NCBI RefSeq assembly: GCF_900167525.1
Contig: NZ_FUZQ01000006.1
Span: 1 to 64,000 of the forward strand
Source of the DNA: Krasilnikoviella flava
GTDB taxonomy: Bacteria > Actinomycetota > Actinomycetes > Actinomycetales > Cellulomonadaceae
DNA: 64,000 nt
Reading direction: 5' to 3'
Under the pieces are notes generated by a model that was not told the DNA's origin, made no database searches, and worked only from the letters and a program-made list of their open reading frames with translations. The position numbers and the translations under genes are program-made. Every line of letters begins with the position of its first letter. Position 1 is the stretch's first letter. Below are positions 8,596 to 16,527 of this stretch, piece by piece.

Positions 8596-9594
8596 TCATG
8601 CCGGCGGGACCCCGGTCGAATCACGGATCACGAGCTCTGCCGGCAGCCGGTGCCGGGCTCTCGCGAGGGCCTGGTCGTCGACGTGTCCGACGTCGAGCCA
8701 GGAGAGCAGGAGGTCGACGGCGCGACGTCCCAGCCCGGTGCGCGGCACCCGCACGGTGGTCAGCGCCGGGGAGACGAGCGTCGCCACGTCCACGTCGTCG
8801 TACCCGACGACGGAGATGTCCTGCGGCACGGAGACGCCCCGGCCGCGCAGGCGGTCGAGGATGCCGAGCGCCATGAGGTCGTTGAACGCGACGACGGCCG
8901 TCACGCCCTGCGCGACGGCGTGGTCGGCGGCCGCGAGGCCGCCCGAGAAGTAGGGCCGGAACGACCCGAGCTCGACGAGCGCGACGTCGCCCAGCCGCTC
9001 CGCCGCGGCCCGCAGGCCGTCGAGCCGGCGCGCGCCCGACCACGAGGACGCAGGGCCCGCGGCCACCCCCACGCGGCGGTGCCCCAGCGCGTGCAGGTGC
9101 CCGAGCACCTGGGCGATGCCGTCGGCGTCGTCGACCGCCACCGACGGCAGGTCGGCCATGTCGCGGCTGACCAGCACCACCGGCAGGTGCGCCACGGCCT
9201 TGCGCAGCACCTCGTCGTCCGACCGCGGCGAGGCGAGGACGATCCCGTCCACCCTCGCCGCGAACTGCGCGACGAGGCCGGGCTCCGCCGTCGGGTCTTC
9301 CTCGGAGTCGGCGACGAACACCGGGTAGCCGGCCGCCCGGGCGCGCGCCTGGACACCCTTCGTCACCGACGCGAAGTACGGGTTCTCGAGGTCCGGCACC
9401 AGGAGGCCCAGGGTGTGCGTGCGGCCGAGGCGCAGCCCGCGCGCCGTCGGGTTGGGCGTGTAGCCGAGCCGCTCGGCGGCCTCCAGCACCCGCTCCCGCG
9501 TGGTCGCCGAGACCTGCGTGGGCGCGGTGAGCGCCCGCGACACGGTCGACACGGAGACGCCGGCCAGCTGTGCCACGTCGTGCGCGTTCGCCAT
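8596..9594 (-). CDS. LacI-family transcriptional regulator of the hexuronate genes
   Basis: A 332-residue repressor. Residues 4-24 (AHDVAQLAGVSVSTVSRAL) are the LacI helix-turn-helix, followed by the hinge helix and a periplasmic-binding-like effector domain (LGLLVPDLENPYFASV at about 57-72, SVVGYDDVDVATLVSPALTTV near the C-terminus). Start ATG 9594 follows GGAGC. It lies between the leftward importer-uxuB operon and the rightward uxaC-uxuA genes, and two near-identical 15-base sites in the divergent intergenic region (9630-9644, 9709-9723) fit LacI operators. It probably represses both arms and itself, with a uronate or fructuronate-like inducer; the effector is inferred. Confidence 0.9.
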   Translation of the reverse strand: MANAHDVAQLAGVSVSTVSRALTAPTQVSATTRERVLEAAERLGYTPNPTARGLRLGRTHTLGLLVPDLENPYFASVTKGVQARARAAGYPVFVADSEEDPTAEPGLVAQFAARVDGIVLASPRSDDEVLRKAVAHLPVVLVSRDMADLPSVAVDDADGIAQVLGHLHALGHRRVGVAAGPASSWSGARRLDGLRAAAERLGDVALVELGSFRPYFSGGLAAADHAVAQGVTAVVAFNDLMALGILDRLRGRGVSVPQDISVVGYDDVDVATLVSPALTTVRVPRTGLGRRAVDLLLSWLDVGHVDDQALARARHRLPAELVIRDSTGVPPA

Positions 9595-9627
9595 CGGAGC
9601 TCCCCTCGTGCCGTCGGCCTGCCGGTC

Positions 9628-9723
9628 AGTCTGCAAACGATCCCGGGATGCGTCAAGACCCATCCGCAGGACGGGGGTTGCGCACCACGGCAGGCCCACG
9701 GCACGATGTCTGCAATCGATCCC
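9628..9723. promoter_or_regulatory. divergent promoters and twin LacI operators between lacI and uxaC
   Basis: Two copies of TCTGCAAWCGATCCC lie at 9630-9644 and 9709-9723, 79 bases apart and in the same orientation, each with the AANCGNT core of LacI-family sites. Leftward for lacI, TTGACG (9656-9651) and CAGACT (9633-9628) are 17 bases apart, and the first site covers the -10. Rightward for uxaC, TTGCGC (9678-9683) and CACGAT (9702-9707) are 18 bases apart, with the second site just downstream. The spacing would allow a looped repression complex. Confidence 0.6.
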
Positions 9724-9782
9724 AAGGCCACCCGTGACGTCGTCGTCGCGGGCCGACGGCCCGATCCGACGAGGAGACGCAC

Positions 9783-11201
9783 GTGGACGAGCGCTGGACC
9801 CTGCACCCCGACCGGGCACTGCCCGCCGACCCGACCACCCGGCCGCTGGCCCGGGAGATCTACGCCGCGGTGCGGGACCTGCCGATCGTCTCGATGCACG
9901 GCCACGTGCCCGTCGAGTGGTTCGCCGACGACGCGCCCTTCGGCGACCCGGCCCAGCTCGTCGTCGTGCCCGACCACTACCTCACGCGGATGCTGGTCTC
10001 CCAGGGCGAGACGCTGCCCCGGCTCGGCGTCGGCTCCACGGAGGACGAGGCGGCAGAGACCGACCCGCGGGAGATCTGGCGCCGCTTCTGCGCAGGCTGG
10101 AAGCACTTCCGCGGCACGCCCACCAGGTACTGGCTGGAGCACGTGCTGGTCGAGATCCTCGGCGTCACGCAGCGCCCGTCGGCCGAGACCGCCGACGCCC
10201 TGTACGACCAGGTCGCGGCCCGCCTCGCCGCGCAGGAGTTCCGCCCGCGCGCGCTGCTCGACGCCTTCAACATCGAGGCCATCGCCACGACCGACCCCGC
10301 GTGGGCCACCCTCGACGCGCACGCCAAGCTCGCCGCCGACGGCTACGGCGACCGCGTGCTGCCGACCTTCCGCCCCGACCCGCTGCTGCACGTCGACCGC
10401 ACGACCTGGCGCGACGACGTCGCGCGGCTCGGTGAGGCGGCCGGGGTCGACGTCACCACCTACGACCGCTACCTCGAGGCCCTGCGCGCGCAGCGCGAGC
10501 GATTCGTCGCCGCGGGCGCGCGGGCCACCGACCATGGCCACCTGTACGCCGACACGACGCCGCTGGACGACGCCGAGGCGCGCCGCATCCTCGACGCCGC
10601 GCTGGCCGGCACCGTGACGGCCGCCGAGGCGCAGGCGTTCAGCGGGCACATGCTGTTCCAGATGGCCGCGATGTCGGCGGAGGACGGCCTGGTCATGCAG
10701 CTGCACCCGGGCGTGCTGCGCGACCACGCGAGCGGCCCGTCCGCCGCGTTTGGCCCGGACAAGGGCTACGACATCCCGGTCGTCACCGAGTTCACGCACT
10801 CGCTCCGCCCGGTGCTCGACGCGTTCGGCCATCACCCGGGCTTCCGCATGATCGCCTTCACGGTGGACGAGGACGTGTACTCGCGCGAGCTCGCGCCGCT
10901 GGCCGGCGTCTACCCGGCGCTGCGCCTGGGCGCGCCGTGGTGGTTCCTCGACGCGCCCGACGCGATGCGGCGGTTCCGCGAGGCGGCCACCGAGACGGCC
11001 GGATTCAGCAACATGAGCGGCTTCGTGGACGACACCCGCGCGTTCTGCTCCATCCCCGCGCGGCACGACCTGGCCCGCCGCGTCGACGCCGGCTACCTGG
11101 CCCGCCTGGTGGCGGAGCACCGCCTCGACCTCGACGAGGCGCTCGACGTCGCCGCCGACCTGACCTACCGCCTGCCCCAGGCGGCCTACGCCCGCGCCTG
11201 A
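9783..11201 (+). CDS. uxaC: glucuronate isomerase
   Basis: Predicted cytosolic uronate isomerase of 472 residues (family norm about 470) that converts D-glucuronate to D-fructuronate, and D-galacturonate to D-tagaturonate. Family features visible are the metal-binding SMHGHVP near residue 37, the conserved WKHFRGTPTRYWLEH near 95-110, FSGHMLFQMAA, and the C-terminal NMSGFVDDTRAFCSIPARHD block. The GTG start at 9783 begins the enzyme with the typical LHPDRALPADP N-terminus. It is the first rightward gene, 38 bases before uxuA, and faces lacI across a region with two operators. With uxuA and uxuB it makes a complete glucuronate-to-KDG route. Confidence 0.93.
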   Translation: MDERWTLHPDRALPADPTTRPLAREIYAAVRDLPIVSMHGHVPVEWFADDAPFGDPAQLVVVPDHYLTRMLVSQGETLPRLGVGSTEDEAAETDPREIWRRFCAGWKHFRGTPTRYWLEHVLVEILGVTQRPSAETADALYDQVAARLAAQEFRPRALLDAFNIEAIATTDPAWATLDAHAKLAADGYGDRVLPTFRPDPLLHVDRTTWRDDVARLGEAAGVDVTTYDRYLEALRAQRERFVAAGARATDHGHLYADTTPLDDAEARRILDAALAGTVTAAEAQAFSGHMLFQMAAMSAEDGLVMQLHPGVLRDHASGPSAAFGPDKGYDIPVVTEFTHSLRPVLDAFGHHPGFRMIAFTVDEDVYSRELAPLAGVYPALRLGAPWWFLDAPDAMRRFREAATETAGFSNMSGFVDDTRAFCSIPARHDLARRVDAGYLARLVAEHRLDLDEALDVAADLTYRLPQAAYARA

Positions 11202-11239
11202 GCAGCCGTGCGGCACGGACGAGAGCAAGGAGTCACGCA

Positions 11240-12367
11240 GTGAAGATGGGTTTCCGCTGGTACGGCGAGGGCAACGACACGGTCACGCTGGACCACATCC
11301 GGCAGATCCCGGGCGTGGACACGGTCGTGTGGAGCCTGCACCACAAGCAGGCCGGCCAGGTGTGGGAGCAGGCGGAGATCGACGCCGAGGTGGCACGCAT
11401 CTCCGGGCTCTCCGACGAGGCCCGCGCCCGGGGCGTGACCCGCACCCTGGACGCCGAGGTGGTCGAATCGGTCAACGTGCATGAGTCGATCAAGCTGGGC
11501 CGCACGGTGCTGGGGCTAGGCCGTGACGAGGCGATCGAGAACTACGTGACCACGATCCGGCGCTTGGGCAGGGCCGGCGTGAAGGTCGTCTGCTACAACT
11601 TCATGCCCGTCTTCGACTGGCTGCGCACGGACCTGTGGCACCCGCTGCCCGACGGCTCCACCGCGCTGTACTTCGAGAAGGCGGTCGTGGACGAGATGAC
11701 GCCCGAGGGCCTCATCGCCGACATGGAGGCCGGCTCGCACGGCCTCACGCTGCCCGGCTGGGAGCCCGAGCGGCTGGCGGGCTTCACGGAGCTCAACGCG
11801 GCCTACGTCGGCGTCACGCACGAGGACATGTACGCCAACTACCGCTACTTCCTCGACGCCGTGATCCCCGCGTGCGAGGAGGCGGACGTGAAGCTGGGCG
11901 TGCACCCGGACGACCCGCCGTTCGACGTCTTCGGCTGGCCGCGCGTCGTCTCGACGCCCGACGACCTGCAGCGCGTGCTCGACCTGCACCCGAGCCCGAA
12001 CCACGGCCTCACGCTCTGCCTCGGGAGCTTCTCCGCCAACCCGGCGCAGGCGCCGCTCGCGGCCGACACCGTGCGCCGCTTCTCCGGCCGCATCCACTTC
12101 ACCCACGTGCGCAACATCAAGCACTTCCCGAACGGCGACTTCACCGAGGTGGGGCACCGGGCGTGCGAGGGCGACGTCGACACGACCGGCATCATGAAGG
12201 CCTACGCCGAGGCCGGGTACACGGGCTACGTGCGCCCCGACCACGGCCGCCACCTGTGGGACGAGAACACCACGAACAAGCCGCGGCCGGGCTACGGCCT
12301 GTACGACCGCGCGCTGGGCGTCCAGTACCTGCTCGGCGCGTGGGACGCGTTCCGCCACACCGCGTGA
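11240..12367 (+). CDS. uxuA: mannonate dehydratase
   Basis: Predicted cytosolic enzyme of 375 residues that dehydrates D-mannonate to 2-keto-3-deoxygluconate. The family start MGFRWYGEGNDTVTLDHIRQ-type sequence is plain (residues 3 onward), as are VVESVNVHESIKLG, VCYNFMPVFDWLRT and the metal site region HFTHVRNIKHFPNGDF. The GTG at 11240 is chosen because AGCAAGGAG ends seven bases upstream; an ATG two codons later is an alternative. It follows uxaC on the same strand in a likely operon. Its product KDG feeds kdgK and eda about 25 kb away in this window. Confidence 0.93.
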   Translation: MKMGFRWYGEGNDTVTLDHIRQIPGVDTVVWSLHHKQAGQVWEQAEIDAEVARISGLSDEARARGVTRTLDAEVVESVNVHESIKLGRTVLGLGRDEAIENYVTTIRRLGRAGVKVVCYNFMPVFDWLRTDLWHPLPDGSTALYFEKAVVDEMTPEGLIADMEAGSHGLTLPGWEPERLAGFTELNAAYVGVTHEDMYANYRYFLDAVIPACEEADVKLGVHPDDPPFDVFGWPRVVSTPDDLQRVLDLHPSPNHGLTLCLGSFSANPAQAPLAADTVRRFSGRIHFTHVRNIKHFPNGDFTEVGHRACEGDVDTTGIMKAYAEAGYTGYVRPDHGRHLWDENTTNKPRPGYGLYDRALGVQYLLGAWDAFRHTA

Positions 12368-12415
12368 TCCGTCCGTCGGCCGAGCCCGTCCAGACCCCGA
12401 CCGTGGTCGCGGCGG

Positions 12416-12443
12416 GCTCGACCGGCAGACCCGCCGGTTGAGC
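12416..12443. repeat. inverted repeat of the GGTTGAGC family between uxuA and aguA
   Basis: GCTCGACCGGC (12416-12426) pairs with GCCGGTTGAGC (12433-12443) with one mismatch and a six-base loop. The right part continues as GGTTGAGCTTGTCGAA, a variant of the sequence found four times at 47841-47934. The hairpin lies in the 104-base gap before aguA and could reduce readthrough or stabilise the uxaC-uxuA transcript end. Confidence 0.55.
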
Positions 12444-12471
12444 TTGTCGAACCCCGACCGAGAGGCCTGTC

Positions 12472-14616
12472 ATGACCGACGAGACGACGTCGTCCGAAAT
12501 CGTTGTCGAACCCGCACCGCACGCGGCCTGGCTGCCCGATTGCGCCCTGGCCGCCCCCGGGCGACGCCGCCTCGCGGTACGCGTTCCCGATGTGTCAGAG
12601 CCACGTGGCGGTATAGCCCCACCTGGCTCTGACAACTCCCGGGAGGTCGTGGCAACGCTGCAGGGTGAGGTCGAGCACGCGACGACGACGCACGGCGGCG
12701 CCGTCGTCGATCCCGACGCCTCCCCCGACCTCCTCCTCGCTCTGTCCCCCGAATGGTCGGCACCCGACGGGGGTACAGCCCCGTCCGGCGCCGACGACTC
12801 GTCGAGCGAGTTCCGGTTGGCGCGGGCGGGCGGCCGGGTCACGGTGACCGCGGCGACGGCGACGGCGCTGCTGCACGGGTGGTTCCACGTGGTGCGGCTC
12901 GGCGAGGCGGCGTTCGCCGGGCCGGACGCCGACGAGCGGCACGCCCCCGCCCTGACGCTGCGCGTGCTGGACCACTGGGACAACGTGGACGTGCACCCGG
13001 TGATGGGGCAGGTGGAGCGCGGATACTCCGGCGGCTCGATCTTCTACGCGGAGGGCCGCGTCCGCGACGACCTGTCCCGCGTCACGACCTACGCCCGGCT
13101 GCTGGCCGCGACGGGGATCGACCGGGTCTGCATCAACAACGTCAACGTGCACGCGCGCGAGGCCCGCCTGCTCACCGACGACCTGCCCGACGTCGCGCGG
13201 ATCGCCGCTGCCCTGCGGCCGTACGGTGTGCGCGCCCACCTCGCGGTGAGCTTCGCCGCGCCGATGACGCTCGGCGGGCTGCCGACGTCCGACCCGCTCG
13301 ACGACGACGTCCGCGCCTGGTGGCGAGCCGCCGCCGACCGCGTCTGGGCCACGATCCCGGACTTCGGCGGGTTCGTGGTCAAGGCCGACTCCGAGGGGCA
13401 GCCCGGCCCGTTCGCGTACGGGCGCGACCACGCGGACGGCGCCAACCTGCTGGCCGACGCCGTGGCGCCGCACGGCGGCGTCGTGCACTGGCGCGCGTTC
13501 GTCTACGACCACACGCAGGACTGGCGCGACCGTTCCACCGACCGTGCCCGGGCCGCGTACGACCACTTCGCACCGCTCGACGGCCGGTTCGCCGAGAACG
13601 TCGTGGTGCAGGTCAAGCACGGGCCGATGGACTTCCAGACCCGCGAGCCCGTCTCCCCCGTCCTCGCCGCGATGCCCCGCACCCGGCTCGCGCTCGAGCT
13701 GCAGGTGACCCAGGAGTACACCGGACAGCAGCGGCACGCCTGCTACCTCGCGCCCTGGTGGAGCGAGAACCTCGGCTTCCGGCCCAGCGGGGAGGGCGAC
13801 GGCGGCCCCGCGGTGCGCGACGTCGTCGCCGGGCGCGGCCCGGACCCCTCGGCCGCCGTCGCGACCGCTCGCGGCGGCGGGATCGCCGCCGTCGCGAACG
13901 TGGGCGACGACCGGTTCTGGACCGGGCACCCGCTGGCGCAGGCGAACCTGTACGCCTTCGGGCGGCTCGCGTGGGACCCGACCCTCGACCCGGCGGCGAT
14001 CCTCGACGAGTGGGTCGGGCTGACCTTCGCCGGGCCGGACGGCACGGTCGACGCGCGCGTCCGCGAGGTGCTGCACGCCGTGCTGGACGACTCGTGGCGC
14101 ACGTACGAGTCGTACACCGCGCCGCTCGGCGTCGGGTTCATGGTCCGCCCCGGCCACCACTACGGCCCCGACGTGGACGGGTACGAGTACACCCCGTGGG
14201 GCACCTATCACTTCGCCGACCGCGACGGCATCGGCGTGGACCGCACCCGGGCGACCGGGACGGGGTTCACCGGGCAGTACCCGGCGCCCTGGCGCGACGT
14301 GTACGAGGACCTCGCGACCTGCCCCGACGAGCTGGTGCTGTTCTTCCACCACGTGCCGTACTCGCACGTGCTGCACAGCGGGGTCACCGTCGTCCAGCAC
14401 GTCTACGACACCCACTTCGCGGGGGTGGAGCGGGTGCGCGACACGGTCGCGGCATGGGAGTCGCTCGCCGGGCTCGTCCCCGACGACGTCGACGCCCGCG
14501 TCCGCGAGCGCCTCGCGGAGCAGCTCCGCTCGGCCACCGAGTGGCGCGACCAGCTGAACACGTACTTCGTCCGCAAGTCCGGCGTCCCCGACGCCCACGG
14601 CCGCACGATCTACTGA
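12472..14616 (+). CDS. aguA: alpha-glucuronidase, GH67
   Basis: A 714-residue enzyme that removes (4-O-methyl)glucuronic acid from the non-reducing end of xylo-oligosaccharides. Family blocks are clear: VKADSEGQPGP with the predicted general acid Glu308, VHWRAFVYD near 338-347, GPMDFQTREP with Asp387 and LELQVTQEYTGQQ with Glu415. Asp387 and Glu415 are 28 residues apart, matching the catalytic pair known in characterised GH67 enzymes. There is no signal peptide, so it acts in the cytosol on imported aldouronates. The ATG follows GAGAGGCC. Unusually, the N-terminal domain contains two related palindromic DNA repeats read in frame (12593-12634, 12757-12794). It supplies glucuronate to uxaC just upstream. 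Confidence 0.95.
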   Translation: MTDETTSSEIVVEPAPHAAWLPDCALAAPGRRRLAVRVPDVSEPRGGIAPPGSDNSREVVATLQGEVEHATTTHGGAVVDPDASPDLLLALSPEWSAPDGGTAPSGADDSSSEFRLARAGGRVTVTAATATALLHGWFHVVRLGEAAFAGPDADERHAPALTLRVLDHWDNVDVHPVMGQVERGYSGGSIFYAEGRVRDDLSRVTTYARLLAATGIDRVCINNVNVHAREARLLTDDLPDVARIAAALRPYGVRAHLAVSFAAPMTLGGLPTSDPLDDDVRAWWRAAADRVWATIPDFGGFVVKADSEGQPGPFAYGRDHADGANLLADAVAPHGGVVHWRAFVYDHTQDWRDRSTDRARAAYDHFAPLDGRFAENVVVQVKHGPMDFQTREPVSPVLAAMPRTRLALELQVTQEYTGQQRHACYLAPWWSENLGFRPSGEGDGGPAVRDVVAGRGPDPSAAVATARGGGIAAVANVGDDRFWTGHPLAQANLYAFGRLAWDPTLDPAAILDEWVGLTFAGPDGTVDARVREVLHAVLDDSWRTYESYTAPLGVGFMVRPGHHYGPDVDGYEYTPWGTYHFADRDGIGVDRTRATGTGFTGQYPAPWRDVYEDLATCPDELVLFFHHVPYSHVLHSGVTVVQHVYDTHFAGVERVRDTVAAWESLAGLVPDDVDARVRERLAEQLRSATEWRDQLNTYFVRKSGVPDAHGRTIY
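12593..12634. repeat. palindromic repeat copy 1, in frame inside aguA
   Basis: TGTCAGAGCCACGTGG (12593-12608) and CCACCTGGCTCTGACA (12619-12634) form a 16-base stem with one mismatch and a ten-base loop containing GGTATAGCC. It encodes about EPRGGIAPPGSDNS of the alpha-glucuronidase. A hairpin this strong is unexpected in coding DNA and resembles an extragenic palindromic repeat that has entered the gene. Confidence 0.75.
12757..12794. repeat. palindromic repeat copy 2, in frame inside aguA
   Basis: TCGGCACCCGACGGGG (12757-12772) and CCCCGTCCGGCGCCGA (12779-12794) pair at 13 of 16 positions around a six-base loop. It encodes about APDGGTAPSGADDS, parallel to copy 1. Both copies share GGTAYAGCCCC at the centre, and stem positions differ in matched pairs, so the fold rather than the exact sequence seems conserved. 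Confidence 0.65.
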
Positions 14617-14621
14617 GGCGC

Positions 14622-14644
14622 GCGTCCCCCTCTGCGGGGGGCGC
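14622..14644. terminator. bidirectional terminator hairpin between aguA and the epoxide hydrolase
   Basis: GCGTCCCCC, loop TCTGC, GGGGGGCGC makes a nine-base-pair stem with one G-T pair. It lies in the 30-base gap between two genes that converge, so it probably ends both transcripts. No T-run follows. Confidence 0.55.
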
Positions 14645-14646
14645 CG

Positions 14647-15831
14647 TCATGATCCACGACCGCCGGCGGCCAGCACGGCAGCGAGGCCCGCCTGCAGGTC
14701 CTTGACGAAGTACTCGGGGACCTCCAGCGACGGGAAGTGGCCCCCGGCCTCGGGCTCCTCCCACCGGACGATCCGCCGGTACCGCTCCTGGGCCCAGGCA
14801 CGCGGGGTGCGCGACTCGATGTCACGGGGATACATGGTGATCGCCGACGGGACGTCGACCCGAAGCTCGGGGGCCAGCGAGCCGGGGCTCTCGTGGTAGA
14901 TGCGGGCCGCCGATGCCCCGGTCCGCGTCAGCCAGTACAGGGTGACGTCGTCGAGGATCCTGTCGCGGGAGATCGTCTCGAACGGGCTGTCCTCGGTGTC
15001 CGACCACTCGGCGAACTTGTCGAGGATCCAGGCGAGAAGCCCGACCGGTGAGTCGACGAGCGAGTAGCCGATGGTCTGCGGCCGGGTCGCCTGCTGCTTC
15101 GCGTAGGCCCGGTGGTGGAGCCAGAAGTCGCGGGTCTCCTCGGTCCGTCTGCGCTCGACCGCCGTCAGCCCGTCCGTCGTCACCCCGGGCGGCGCCAACG
15201 CGAACGTGGTGTGGATGCCCAGCACGTGCGCCGGGAACGTTCCGCCGAGGACCGCGGTGACGTTGCCTCCCCAGTCGCCGCCGTGGGCCGCGAACGTGCG
15301 GTAGCCGAGCCTCCCCATCAGCTCCACCCACGCGGCCGCGATCTTCTCGACCCCCCATCCGGTGCTGGCCGGCTTGTCGCTGTAACCGAACCCGGGCAGT
15401 GACGGGACGACGACGTGGAACGCCGGTGCGTCGGCGTCCTGTGGATCCGCCAGCTCGTCCACCACGTCGACGAACTCGGCGATGCTGCCCGGCCAGCCGT
15501 GGGTCAGGACCAGCGGGGTGGCGTCCGCGCGAGCGGACCGGCGGTGCAGGAAGTGGATCCCCAGACCGTCGATGGTCGTGCGGAACTGGCCGATCTGGTC
15601 GAGGCGCGCCTCGAACGACCGCCAGTCGTACCCGGTGCGCCAGTAGTCCACGACGTCGGCGAGGTCCGCGAGCGGGACGCCCTGGTCCCACCGGCGCGCG
15701 CCGGGCACGGCGCGGTCGACCGTCTCTGCCTCCGGCAGCCGGGCCGCGGCCAGTCGCGCCCGCAGGTCGTCGAGGTCGGCGTCGGTGGCGTGGGCCTCGA
15801 ATGCCTGCACGTCGTCGGTCGGGCGATCCAT
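14647..15831 (-). CDS. epoxide hydrolase (alpha/beta hydrolase with EHN N-terminal domain)
   Basis: Predicted 394-residue microsomal-type epoxide hydrolase that opens epoxides to diols. Residues about 1-95 form the N-terminal EHN domain; the alpha/beta hydrolase core has oxyanion motif HGWPGS at 111-116, nucleophile Asp186 in HGGDWGGN and the catalytic His365 in AGGHFPSLE. Start ATG 15831 is chosen for AGGAG eight bases upstream; a longer reading frame extends to 15906 but would run into the promoter. Divergent from a CGNR zinc-finger gene 92 bases away, which may regulate it. The physiological substrate is unknown, and the gene has no evident link to the sugar genes. Confidence 0.9.
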   Translation of the reverse strand: MDRPTDDVQAFEAHATDADLDDLRARLAAARLPEAETVDRAVPGARRWDQGVPLADLADVVDYWRTGYDWRSFEARLDQIGQFRTTIDGLGIHFLHRRSARADATPLVLTHGWPGSIAEFVDVVDELADPQDADAPAFHVVVPSLPGFGYSDKPASTGWGVEKIAAAWVELMGRLGYRTFAAHGGDWGGNVTAVLGGTFPAHVLGIHTTFALAPPGVTTDGLTAVERRRTEETRDFWLHHRAYAKQQATRPQTIGYSLVDSPVGLLAWILDKFAEWSDTEDSPFETISRDRILDDVTLYWLTRTGASAARIYHESPGSLAPELRVDVPSAITMYPRDIESRTPRAWAQERYRRIVRWEEPEAGGHFPSLEVPEYFVKDLQAGLAAVLAAGGRGS

Positions 15832-15877
15832 GAGCTGCTCCTGCCGGGTCGGCGAACGAGTGGAACCTGCATCGACG

Positions 15878-15913
15878 GTTCTAGCAGCCTCGAGGGCAAC
15901 CGGCAACTAGCTA
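15878..15913. promoter_or_regulatory. divergent promoters of epoxide hydrolase and CGNR regulator
   Basis: Leftward, TTGCCG (15906-15901), 17 bases, TAGAAC (15883-15878) is a good promoter for the hydrolase. Rightward, TAGCTA (15908-15913) lies ten bases before the ATG of the CGNR gene, which has no ribosome-binding site, so a leaderless transcript is likely. The two promoters overlap, which suits regulation of one by the product of the other. Confidence 0.45.
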
Positions 15914-15923
15914 TGGTGGTTCC

Positions 15924-16499
15924 ATGTCCGCCGAGTACCCCGACTTCCGTCTCGGCACGGTGCTGGCGACCAGCTTCACGGCGACCCTGACGGAACGTCG
16001 TGGCGACGCCGTCGAGCGCATCCCCACGGCGCACCGGCTCGTCGACTGGCTGGCGGTGAGCGGCCTCGCCGTGAGCTCCTGCACCACGGCCCAGCTCGAG
16101 CAGGCCCGGGAGCTGAGGGAGTCGATCCACGCCGCCGCGACAGCGGCCGCGCTCGGAGAACCGCTCCCCGCGCCCGCCCTCCGGGTCATCAACGACTGCA
16201 GCACCCGGGGACGTGCCGCCGCCGTCCTGACGCCCGAGGGCGAACGGCGATGGCGCCTGAGCTCGCCGTCCGCCGTCCAGGACGCCCTCGGCGTGATCGC
16301 CGCCGACGCGATCAGCATCGTCGCGGGCGAACGGGACGGACGGCTGGCCCTCTGCGCGTCGCCGACCTGCGAGGCGGCGTTCTTCGACACCAGCCGGAGC
16401 CGCACCCGACGATGGTGCGACATGAACACGTGCGGCAATCGTGAGAAGAAGGCGCGCTTCCACGCCGCCAGGCGGGCGAACCCCGGATCGGCGACGTAA
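15924..16499 (+). CDS. CGNR zinc-finger domain protein (putative regulator)
   Basis: A 191-residue protein. Residues about 8-110 match the ABATE-type stress-response domain, and the C-terminus is a CGNR zinc finger: Cys144, Cys149, Cys165 and Cys170, with the last in the diagnostic CGNREKKARFH. Family members are putative DNA-binding regulators in actinobacteria; target genes are rarely known. The ATG at 15924 has no clear Shine-Dalgarno sequence and may be leaderless. It is divergent from the epoxide hydrolase, and its convergent neighbour is GAPDH, whose stop codon is 28 bases beyond its own. Confidence 0.85.
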   Translation: MSAEYPDFRLGTVLATSFTATLTERRGDAVERIPTAHRLVDWLAVSGLAVSSCTTAQLEQARELRESIHAAATAAALGEPLPAPALRVINDCSTRGRAAAVLTPEGERRWRLSSPSAVQDALGVIAADAISIVAGERDGRLALCASPTCEAAFFDTSRSRTRRWCDMNTCGNREKKARFHAARRANPGSAT

Positions 16500-16527
16500 C
16501 CCCGCAGCCCGAGCCGGCGGAGGGCGG

